Shown one piece after another: positions 24,080 to 34,511 of a stretch of 64,000 nucleotides of DNA. Below the pieces are notes generated by a model. The model worked only from the letters and a program-made list of their open reading frames with translations, searched no databases and had not been told where the DNA came from. The position numbers and the translations under genes are program-made. The number at the start of each line of letters is the position of its first letter. The first letter of the stretch is position 1. Origin of the DNA: Pythium myriotylum (taxonomy: Eukaryota; Oomycota; Peronosporomycetes; Pythiales; Pythiaceae); contig JALJCQ010000030.1 of NCBI GenBank assembly GCA_023091665.1, positions 2,234,501 through 2,298,500 of the forward strand, in the 5' to 3' direction.

Positions 24080-24792
24080 TTCGCTACTGCTACCTCTAAG
24101 CCGTCTGTGTGTGTCCTACGCTACCATAATCAAATGTATGTCCTACCTATCGTAAACATATGCAAACATAAACTGACTTCGTGGATACTTCAACGAAGTC
24201 GATGGGTGGCACTGGATTCAAACCAGAACCAGACGGAGAATCTTCCACATGTCGAATCTTTCACATGTCGAATCTTTCACGGAGAATCTTCTGCAGGAGA
24301 ATCTTCTACAGCCGAGCTTCAACTGCCGAGCTTCAACTGGAATGATGACGCTGGGTTCGAGGCGCATCATCTTCAACAGAACCCAGTAAACCATGGTCGT
24401 GCCAAGCACATCGACATCAAATACCACCACATTCGTGATGAAGTCTGTTGAAGATGATGCGCCTCGAACCCAGCGTCATCATTCCAGTTGAAGCTCGGCA
24501 GTTGAAGCTCGGCTGTAGAAGATTCTCCTGCAGAAGATTCTCCGTGGAAGATTCGACATGTGGAAGATTCTCCGTCTGGTTCTGGTTTGAATCCAGTGCC
24601 ACCCATCGACTTCGTTGAAGTATCCACGAAGTCAGTTTATGTTTGCATATGTTTACGATAGGTAGGACATACATTTGATTATGGTAGCGTAGGACACACA
24701 CAGACGGCTTAGAGGTAGCAGTAGCGAACTAAGTCCCGATCAATTCACTTTGCATTTTGCATCCCACCAACCAAGCGACCTTCCAACAGGTT

Positions 24793-25692
24793 ATGAGCCC
24801 AAGCCCAGCCGACTCTGCCTCCACCGACTTCGCCTCCCCAGCCTTCGCCATGGATTCGACCACCCCAGCTCGCATCAACAAGTTCGACGGAACCAACTTC
24901 CACACATGGAAGTTCAAGATGCAGATGGTGCTCGAAGAACGCGACGTCTGGGAAGTTGTCTGTGGAGATGTCAAACTCGAGCAGTGCCAGACCGACGCGG
25001 ACCGAGCCCTCTTCAAGAAGAAGTCTCGCAAGGCGCTCGCGATGATCTGTCTCGCGATGGAAGACTCGCAGCTCCCGCTGGTTCGGTCGGCGAGTGGTGC
25101 GCAAGATGCATGGTCAAGACTGGAAGAACACTTCGAGAAGAAGAGCCTTGCCAACAAGCTCTTTCTTCGTCGTCGTTTCTTCACGACCATGATGGAAGAA
25201 GGTGACGATGTGCTCACGCACATCAACAAGCTCAAGACCCTGGCGGAGCAACTCGACGCAGTGGGCGCTCCGGTCAGCGAAGACGACTTGGTGATCACGC
25301 TTCTCGGCAGTCTCAGCGAGTCGTACCAGTTCCTCATCACGGCGTTGGAGTCGCGTGTCGACGCGCTCACGTGGGAACTCGTGACGTCTCGGCTGCTCCA
25401 TGAAGGCATGAAGCGCAAGGAGCAAGGTGGCGACAGAGCCACGCCTGGCCAAGCGTTCATGACAAGTGACGCGAAGCCCAAGGGCCGTGCAGTCAAGAAG
25501 ACTGGCACGTGCAACTACTGCGGCAAGATCGGTCATTGGGCCGCGGAGTGCCACTCGCGTGTCAAGGACAACGGCAACGGCAACGGCAACTCCGGCGGCA
25601 ACGGCAACGGCAACGGAAACGGCAACCCTCGGTGTTGGAAGGTCGCTTGGTTGGTGGGATGCAAAATGCAAAGTGAATTGATCGGGACTTAG
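24793..25692 (+). pseudogene. Truncated copia gag, array copy 2
   Basis: It reads like copy 0, including HEGMK, with the break at 25632. The preceding LTR is 24446-24788. Confidence 0.85.
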
Positions 25693-26405
25693 TTCGCTAC
25701 TGCTACCTCTAAGCCGTCTGTGTGTGTCCTACGCTACCATAATCAAATGTATGTCCTACCTATCGTAAACATATGCAAACATAAACTGACTTCGTGGATA
25801 CTTCAACGAAGTCGATGGGTGGCACTGGATTCAAACCAGAACCAGACGGAGAATCTTCCACATGTCGAATCTTTCACATGTCGAATCTTTCACGGAGAAT
25901 CTTCTGCAGGAGAATCTTCTACAGCCGAGCTTCAACTGCCGAGCTTCAACTGGAATGATGACGCTGGGTTCGAGGCGCATCATCTTCAACAGAACCCAGT
26001 AAACCATGGTCGTGCCAAGCACATCGACATCAAATACCACCACATTCGTGATGAAGTCTGTTGAAGATGATGCGCCTCGAACCCAGCGTCATCATTCCAG
26101 TTGAAGCTCGGCAGTTGAAGCTCGGCTGTAGAAGATTCTCCTGCAGAAGATTCTCCGTGGAAGATTCGACATGTGGAAGATTCTCCGTCTGGTTCTGGTT
26201 TGAATCCAGTGCCACCCATCGACTTCGTTGAAGTATCCACGAAGTCAGTTTATGTTTGCATATGTTTACGATAGGTAGGACATACATTTGATTATGGTAG
26301 CGTAGGACACACACAGACGGCTTAGAGGTAGCAGTAGCGAACTAAGTCCCGATCAATTCACTTTGCATTTTGCATCCCACCAACCAAGCGACCTTCCAAC
26401 AGGTT

Positions 26406-27208
26406 ATGAGCCCAAGCCCAGCCGACTCTGCCTCCACCGACTTCGCCTCCCCAGCCTTCGCCATGGATTCGACCACCCCAGCTCGCATCAACAAGTTCGA
26501 CGGAACCAACTTCCACACATGGAAGTTCAAGATGCAGATGGTGCTCGAAGAACGCGACGTCTGGGAAGTTGTCTGTGGAGATGTCAAACTCGAGCAGTGC
26601 CAGACCGACGCGGACCGAGCCCTCTTCAAGAAGAAGTCTCGCAAGGCGCTCGCGATGATCTGTCTCGCGATGGAAGACTCGCAGCTCCCGCTGGTTCGGT
26701 CGGCGAGTGGTGCGCAAGATGCATGGTCAAGACTGGAAGAACACTTCGAGAAGAAGAGCCTTGCCAACAAGCTCTTTCTTCGTCGTCGTTTCTTCACGAC
26801 CATGATGGAAGAAGGTGACGATGTGCTCACGCACATCAACAAGCTCAAGACCCTGGCGGAGCAACTCGACGCAGTCGGCGCTTCGGTCAGCGAAGACGAC
26901 TTGGTGATCACGCTTCTCGGCAGTCTCAGCGAGTCGTACCAGTTCCTCATCACGGCGTTGGAGTCGCGTGTCGACGCACTCACGTGGGAACTCGTGACGT
27001 CTCGGCTGCTCCATGAAGACATGAAGCGCAAGGAGCAAGGTGGCGACGGAGCCACGCTTGGCCAAGCGTTCATGACAAGTGACGCGAAGTCCAAGGGCCA
27101 TGCAGTCAAGAAGACTGGCACGTGCAACTACTGCGGCAAGATCGGTCATTGGGCCGCGGAGTGCCACTCGCGTGTCAAGGACAACGGCAACGGCAACGGC
27201 AACTCCGG

Positions 27209-27241
<33 letters not shown>

Positions 27242-27317
27242 AAACGGCAACCCTCGGTGTTGGAAGGTCGCTTGGTTGGTGGGATGCAAAATGCAAAGTG
27301 AATTGATCGGGACTTAG
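26406..27317 (+). pseudogene. Truncated copia gag, array copy 3 (different haplotype)
   Basis: It has the same truncation point (27257) and tail, but a different gag sequence: VGASVSE, DAKSKGHAV and GGDGATLGQ, all shared with element G at 34512, and two more Gly-Asn repeats. The junction is therefore older than, or was exchanged onto, a different gag haplotype. Confidence 0.85.
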
Positions 27318-27616
27318 TTCGCTACTGCTACCTCTAAGCCGTCTGTGTGTGTCCTACGCTACCATAATCAAATGTATGTCCTACCTATCGTAAACATATG
27401 CAAACATAAACTGACTTCGTGGATACTTCAACGAAGTCGATGGGTGGCACTGGATTCAAACCAGAACCAGACGGAGAATCTTCCACATGTCGAATCTTCC
27501 ACATGTCGAATCTTCCACGGAGAATCTTCTGCAGGAGAATCTTCTACAGCCGAGCTTCAACTGCCGAGCTTCAACTGGAATGATGACGCTGGGTTCGAGG
27601 CGCATCATCTTCAACA
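27258..27616 (-). repeat. Inverted copia LTR at the end of the array
   Basis: This is a complete 359-bp LTR. On its left is the truncated gag copy 3; on its right is the second-family RT fragment. No target duplication is visible. Confidence 0.9.
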
Positions 27617-28662
27617 GATGATTGCACTAGCAAAGTCATTCGGTTGGCCTGTTGAGCAACTCGACGTCGTAACTGCTTTCCTTTATGGCGTGATGAAGGA
27701 ACAAGTATTCATCCGGACTCCCGAAGGCATGGAACTCGAGCGAGGCTACGACTGTCTCAAGCTACTCAAGTCCATCTACGGACTAAAACAGGCGTCTCGG
27801 GTCTGGAACGAAACCTTCGACGAGTACGTACGATCGATCGGCTTCAACGCATCCAAGTCCGATCCGTGTCTGTACATCAAGTGTATCGATGGCCAGTGTG
27901 TGCTCCTACTCGTCTACGTTGACGATGTGATCATTACTGGAAGTTCGCCTGACCTGATCACGGACGTGAAGTCACAACTCAAGACGCGATTCGAGATGAC
28001 CGACAATGGTCCATGCAAGTTTGTCCTCGTCATCGAACTCGTCGACAATGCAGATGGTTCGGTTACTCTGTGCCAGCGCCGTTACATCAGTGACATCTTA
28101 AAGCGCTTCAACATGGAAGACTGCAAGCCGGTAGCAAGCCCAGTTGACGTCAGTGCCAAGCTCACCACGACGAATGAAGACGATGTGCCGGTCACCAATG
28201 CCCCATACCGCGAGGCAGTTGGTGCACTGATGCATGTAATGTGTGCCACTCGACCTGACATTGCATTCGCCGTGGGAATGGTCTCGCGATTCATGGAAGC
28301 GCCCCATGAAGTCCATTGGATTGCCGTCAAGCGCATCTTCCGTTACCTCCAAGGCACCAAGTCGCACGGGATTCGATTCACTACAGACCCGGACATGAAG
28401 TTTGCTGGCTACTCCGATGCCGATTGGGCCGGTGACATATCAGACCGCAAGTCAACATCCGGCTACGTGTTTACACTTGCCGGCGGACCCATTAGTTGGG
28501 GATCCAAGAAGCAATCAAGTGTCTCCCTATCTACAAGCGAAGCCGAGTACATCGCATTGAGTCTCGCAATTCAAGAGGGCAAGTGGGTCCATCGCCTACT
28601 GTGTGAAGCATTGGACGCTGCACAAGTCCCAAGTCCGAAGTTGGTGATTCTTGAAGACAACC
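27617..28662 (+). pseudogene. Second copia family: RT-RNase H fragment
   Basis: It encodes a copia reverse transcriptase from QLDVVTAFLYG through IYGLKQASR and YVDD, then RNase H with SDADWAGD and TSEAEYIAL, ending at ILEDN. It is clearly different from family 1 in sequence and codon use (more A/T at third positions). It lacks gag, protease and integrase. The usual Gly in the FLLGIE-type motif is Val (FVLVIEL), a likely damaging change. The piece lies between two inverted family-1 LTRs. Its downstream continuation is probably the 67-bp sliver found in the array. Confidence 0.88.
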
Positions 28663-28975
28663 TGTTGGAAGGTCGCTTGGTTGGTGGGATGCAAAATGCA
28701 AAGTGAATTGATCGGGACTTAGTTCGCTACTGCTACCTCTAAGCCGTCTGTGTGTGTCCTACGCTACCATAATCAAATGTATGTCCTACCTATCGTAAAC
28801 ATATGCAAACATAAACTGACTTCGTGGATACTTCAACGAAGTCGATGGGTGGCACTGGATTCAAACCAGAACCAGACGGAGAATCTTCCACATGTCGAAT
28901 CTTCCACATGTCGAATCTTCCACGGAGAATCTTCTGCAGGAGAATCTTCTACAGCCGAGCTTCAACTGCCGAGCT

Positions 28976-31048
28976 TCAACTGGAATGATGACGCTGGGTT
29001 CGAGGCGCATCATCTTCAACACTCCCCCTCGACTCGACTGCGTCTTGAACACCAAGCTTGGTGCGGAGCACGTCGAACTGGACAGTGGGGATCGGCTTGG
29101 TCATGATGTCGGCAAGCATGTCTTGGGTCGGGCAATACTGCAGACACACTTGACCGTCCTCGACCTTCTCACGAACGAAGTGGTAGCGAATGTCGATGTG
29201 CTTGGTGCGCTTGTGGAACTCGGGGTTCTTGGCCAACGCGATGGCACCTTGGTTGTCTTCGTACACCGTGAGCGCTTGGTCGCTTGCAACTTCGCCGAGT
29301 TCGCACAGGAACGCCTTGAGCCACACGGCTTCTTGGATCGCTTCCGATAGAGCCATGTACTCTGCTTCGGTCGAGGAGAGGGCGACAGTTCGCTGCTTCT
29401 TGCTGCGCCAGCTGATGCATCCGCCGTTGAGCATGAACACGTAGCCGCTGGTGCTTCGACGTGACTCGATGTCGCCAGCCCAGTCGGCGTCGGAGTAGCC
29501 GACCAGTCTTCCGTCGTGCGATGCCGAGAACTGCAGGCCGTAGGTCGGAGTCGCTTGCAGATACCGGAGCACACGCTTGAGAGCTTGCCAGTGTGTTGGA
29601 CACGGGTCCGCGGCGAACTGGCTGAGTGTGCCGACTGCCGCTGCGAGGTCTGGTCGAGTGCCGACCATGAGGTACATGAGTGCGCCGACTGCACTTCGGT
29701 ACGGCACGTTCTTCATGGTGTCTTCGTGCTTGCAACCACCTTCACACATGGCCTTGGTCAGCTTGAGTCCGGGGTCTTGAGGAGTCCTCACTGGTTTGCA
29801 GTCTTGCATGCCGAACTTGGTCAGGATCGACTGCAGGAACTTGGTCTGCCGCATGGTCACGTCGCCGGACTTGGGGTCTTGATCAACTTCCATGCCGAGG
29901 CAGTACTTGAGTTCGCCGAGGTCGGACATCTCGAAGCGTTCGCTGAGTGCACGCTTGGTCGCCGTGAGCAACTCGAGGCTGTTGCAGGCGAGGATGAGGT
30001 CGTCGACGTAGATCACCACGAAGATCATCGCTGAGCCGCTCCGCTTGACGTACACGCAGTGGTCCATCTCGCACTTGGTGAAGCCGACCTTGCGCATGAA
30101 GGCGTCGATGGTCTGGTTCCACATGCGGGGCGACTGCTTGAGACCGTAGAGCGAGCGCTTGAGCTTGCACACGTAGTCGGGGTGGCGCTGGTCGACGAAG
30201 CCTTCGGGCTGCTTCATGTAGATTTCTTCGTCGAGGTTGCCGTTCAGGAACGCCGTCTTGACATCCATCTGATGGATCATGAGCTTGTGTCGAGCGGCGA
30301 TGCTGAGGATGGTGCGGATCGACGTGAACTTGGCGACGGGTGCGAACGTCTCTTCGAAGTCGATGCCGTACTTCTGCAGGAACCCCTTGGCAACGAGTCG
30401 AGCCTTGTACCGCTCGACGAGTCCTTCGGCGGTTTCCTTGACCTTGAACACCCACTTGCTGGTGATGGCCTTGCGTCCGGCTGGCAAAGGGACTAGGTCC
30501 CAGGTCTCGTTCTTCTTGAGCGACTCGAGCTCGGAGTCGCAGGCTTCCTTCCAGTTGCTGGCGTCGTCGGATTCCATCGCCGACTTGAACGATGTCGGCA
30601 ACTCTCTCCCTGAATTCACGACGAGAGCAAACTCTTCGAGATCGTAATCTTGGTCTTCTCCCCCTTGTTCTTGCACGTCTTCGCCTTCTTCGTCTTCATC
30701 TTCTACGCCTTCCTCTTCGATCGACGTGAGCAGTGCAGATAGATCTTCGAGCGATGTCCTTGGACCTTGCGTGGGTGGTGGAGTCGCACCACTTGTGCGA
30801 CCAACCCGTCCGTAGCGCTTCTCAACTGGCGGTTCAGCCAGGTTCTCGAGCGAGTACGTGCGAGAGTGGCGCTTGGACCCTGGTGCGTAGTCGACATTCG
30901 GCTGCTGGGCCGATGCTGGTGCTGCTGGACGCTGCGACCGCTGGCCCTGTTGCCACTCCGGTCGCTCGTAGCTGCGCTGACTTGGTGCTGGTGAGGCTGG
31001 CTGCTCACCCATGTCTTCATCATCTTGGTTGTCGGTTGCTTCATCTTG
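28976..31048 (-). pseudogene. Element E, linker-RT-RNase H part
   Basis: The frame is open from the acidic linker through RT (YVDD) to RNase H and the stop in the LTR. It lacks any gag, protease or integrase in frame because of the deletion. It shares the change GRELPTS (usual GGELPTS) with element F. Confidence 0.85.
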
Positions 31049-31779
31049 CCGCAGTAGTTGCACGTGCCAGTCTTCTTGACTGCACGGCCCTTGGGCTTCG
31101 CGTCACTTGTCATGAACGCTTGCCCAAGCGTGGCTCCGTCGCCACCTTGCTCCTTGCGCTTCATGTCTTCATGGAGCAGCCGAGACGTCACGAGTTCCCA
31201 CGTGAGCGCGTCGACACGCGACTCCAACGCCGTGATGAGGAACTGGTACGACTCGCTGAGACTGCCGAGAAGCGTGATCACCAAGTCGTCTTCGCTGACC
31301 GGAGCGCCGACTGCGTCGAGTTGCTCCGCCAGGGTCTTGAGCTTGTTGATGTGCGTGAGCACATCGTCACCTTCTTCCATCATGGTCGTGAAGAAACGAC
31401 GACGAAGAAAGAGCTTGTTGGCAAGGCTCTTCTTCTCGAAGTGTTCTTCCAGTCTTGACCATGCATCTTGCGCACCACTCGCCGACCGAACCAGCGGGAG
31501 CTGCGAGTCTTCCATCGCGAGACAGATCATCGCGAGCGCCTTGCGAGACTTCTTCTTGAAGAGGGCTCGGTCCGCGTCGGTCTGGCACTGCTCGAGTTTG
31601 ACATCTCCACAGACAACTTCCCAGACGTCGCGTTCTTCGAGCACCATCTGCATCTTGAACTTCCATGTGTGGAAGTTGGTTCCGTCGAACTTGTTGATGC
31701 GAGCTGGGGTGGTCGAATCCATGGCGAAGGCTGGGGAGGCGAAGTCGGTGGAGGCAGAGTCGGCTGGGCTTGGGCTCAT
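31043..31779 (-). pseudogene. Element E, gag part
   Basis: The gag domain runs from the ATG (31777-31779) to the first half of the zinc knuckle (CNYCGK). Past the deletion the frame differs from that of the RT part, so gag runs on into about 110 unrelated residues before a stop. Confidence 0.85.
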
Positions 31780-32126
31780 AACCTGTTGGAAGGTCGCTTG
31801 GTTGGTGGGATGCAAAATGCAAAGTGAATTGATCGGGACTTAGTTCGCTACTGCTACCTCTAAGCCGTCTGTGTGTGTCCTACGCTACCATAATCAAATG
31901 TATGTCCTACCTATCGTAAACATATGCAAACATAAACTGACTTCGTGGATACTTCAACGAAGTCGATGGGTGGCACTGGATTCAAACCAGAACCAGACGG
32001 AGAATCTTCCACATGTCGAATCTTTCACGGAGAATCTTCTGCAGGAGAATCTTCTACAGCCGAGCTTCAACTGCCGAGCTTCAACTGGAATGATGACGCT
32101 GGGTTCGAGGCGCATCATCTTCAACA

Positions 32127-34148
32127 ACGTGCAACTACTGCGGCAAGATCGGTCATTGGGCCGCGGAGTGCCACTCGCGTGTCAAGGACAACGGCAACGG
32201 CAACGGCAACGGCAACTCCGGCGGCAACGGCAACGGAAACAGCAACCCTCGGCAACGGTTCCAGCGAGCCAACCTTGCGCGAGATGAAGACCCCGGCGAG
32301 TACCTGTTCTCGGTCGGGAAGACCCAAGGCAAGTCGAGTCAATCCACGGCGTGGTTGGTCGACTCGGGTGCGACTCAGCACATGTCGCGAACCAAGCAGT
32401 TCATGATGAACTACAAGAAGATTGACCCAGTCGACGTGCATCTGGCCGATGATGGCACGGTCCAAGCAGTTGGCGTGGGAGACATTCTCATGTCGATGAA
32501 GACTCCAAGCGGTGTCAAGAAGGGTTTGCTCACCAACGTGTGGCATATCCCCAAGCTCAGCCGCAACCTGTTCTCGGTCGGAAGATTCACGGAGGACGTT
32601 GCTCCCGTGACGTTCGACAAGGACGGTTGCTTTGTCATGCTGAAGGGCGCCAAGCGGACCATCGGCACTCGAATCGGCAAGGGTCTGTTCAAGCTCAACA
32701 TGTCTCCAGTGTCGACTGAAGCAGCCCACGCCGCCAGTGCAAGACGAGGTCGCGCCATGTCCAAGTCGTACCTGTGGCACCTCCGACTCGGTCACATCGG
32801 CTTCAGCGGACTCGAAGCCATCGTCAAGAAGGACCTCGCCGACGGACTCGATATCGGGTCTGTGCAAGAGTGGGAGGTCTGTGAAGGCTGTGCACTCGGC
32901 AAGCTGACTCGCGTCAAGTTCCAGTCGGGCACGACCAAGCGGTCTGCGAATCTGCTTGACGTCGTGTACAGCGATGTGGCCGGCCCTATGAAGACTCCGA
33001 CTTTCGGCGGCATGAAGTACTTCGCCACCTTCACCGACGACAAGTCTCGACTGTGCAAGTTGTACCTGATGCGGTCCAAGGACGAAGTCTACGACAAGTT
33101 CGTCGAGTTCGTCAACTGGGCCGAGAACCAAACCGGTCGTCGAGTCAAGGTGCTTCGAACCGACGGCGGCGGTACCAGTCGGCCAAACTTGCCAAGTTCT
33201 GCCGCAAGCGTGGCATCGAGCACGACGTCACGCCGCCATACACGCCTCAGTTGAACGGTGTGGCGGAGCGCATGAACCGAACCATCGGTGAGTGTGGTCG
33301 TTGCAAGCTCCACCATGCCAACTTGTCCGACGAGTACTGGGGCGAAGCCGTCATGACTGCAGTCGAAGTTCGCAACCGACTTCCGACCCGCGCTCAAGAC
33401 TTGTACAAGTCGCCGTACGAAGAATGGTACGGGAAGAAGCCCTTGCTCGCCAACTTCAAGGTGTTCGGCTGCCATGCGTACGTCCACGTGCCCAAGGAGA
33501 AGCGGTCGAAGTTCGACGCCCGAGCCATCTTGTGTCGGTTCCTCGGCTACTCGGACCACGAGAAGGCGTATCGGTTCGAAGAAATCGCAACCGGTCGGAT
33601 CGTCATCAGTCGAGACGCGCAGTTCATGGAAGACACGTTCGACGATGGCAAGCGCGAAGAACCCTGGAGCAAGTCCGTCGAGTTCCGCGACGAGGATGAT
33701 GATCAAGATCAAGATGAAGCAACCGACAACCAAGATGATGAAGACATGGGTGAGCAGCCAGCCTCACCAGCACCAAGTCAGCGCAGCTACGAGCGACCGG
33801 AGTGGCAACAGGGCCAGCGGTCGCAGCGTCCAGCAGCACCAGCATCGGCCCAGCAGCCGAATGTCGACTACGCACCAGGGTCCAAGCGCCACTCTCGCAC
33901 GCACTCGCTCGAGAACCTGGCTGAACCGCCAGTTGAGAAGCGCTACGGACGGGTTGGTCGCACAAGTGGTGCGACTCCACCACCCACGCAAGGTCCAAGG
34001 ACATCGCTCGAAGATCTATCTGCACTGCTCACGTCGATCGAAGAGGAAGGCGTAGAAGATGAAGACGAAGAAGGCGAAGACGTGCAAGAACAAGGGGGAG
34101 AAGACCAAGATTACGATCTCGAAGAGTTTGCTCTCGTCGTGAATTCAG
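32127..34148 (+). pseudogene. Element F polyprotein, knuckle to linker, frameshifted
   Basis: It begins inside the CCHC knuckle (TCNYCGK) and covers the Gly-Asn repeat, protease DSGA and integrase. A 4-bp deletion at about 33171, right after the second catalytic Asp (LRTDGGG), shifts the frame so the catalytic Glu lies in another frame. The same deletion is in G. Confidence 0.88.
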
Positions 34149-34511
34149 TGTTGAAGATGATGCGCCTCGAACCCAGCGTCATCATTCCAGTTGAAGCTCG
34201 GCAGTTGAAGCTCGGCTGTAGAAGATTCTCCTGCAGAAGATTCTCCGTGGAAGATTCGACATGTGGAAGATTCGACATGTGGAAGATTCTCCGTCTGGTT
34301 CTGGTTTGAATCCAGTGCCACCCATCGACTTCGTTGAAGTATCCACGAAGTCAGTTTATGTTTGCATATGTTTACGATAGGTAGGACATACATTTGATTA
34401 TGGTAGCGTAGGACACACACAGACGGCTTAGAGGTAGCAGTAGCGAACTAAGTCCCGATCAATTCACTTTGCATTTTGCATCCCACCAACCAAGCGACCT
34501 TCCAACAGGTT

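Larger units (their letters stand above)
22407..27257 (+). repeat. Tandem array of a 1,613-bp composite unit (3 full copies)
   Basis: Each unit is an inverted LTR (359 bp), the 67-bp second-family RNase H sliver, a forward 343-bp LTR, and 844 bp of primer-binding site plus gag. Units start at 22407, 24020 and 25633. The third is 1,625 bp because of two extra Gly-Asn repeats. A partial unit precedes the array (21142-22406), and the inverted LTR at 27258 begins what would be the next. All units share the junction CCCTCGG/TGTTGG. This is a segmental tandem duplication or an assembly effect. Confidence 0.9.
28663..32126 (-). mobile_element. Copia element E, internal deletion derivative
   Basis: The left LTR is 28663-29021 (359 bp) and the right LTR is 31784-32126 (343 bp), so the pair does not match. 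The internal region lacks about 1.6 kb from the gag zinc knuckle to just past integrase. The join is at ATCTTG (31043-31048), a 6-bp sequence present at both deletion ends in full copies. The flanks CAACC and ACGTG are not a target duplication. Confidence 0.88.
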
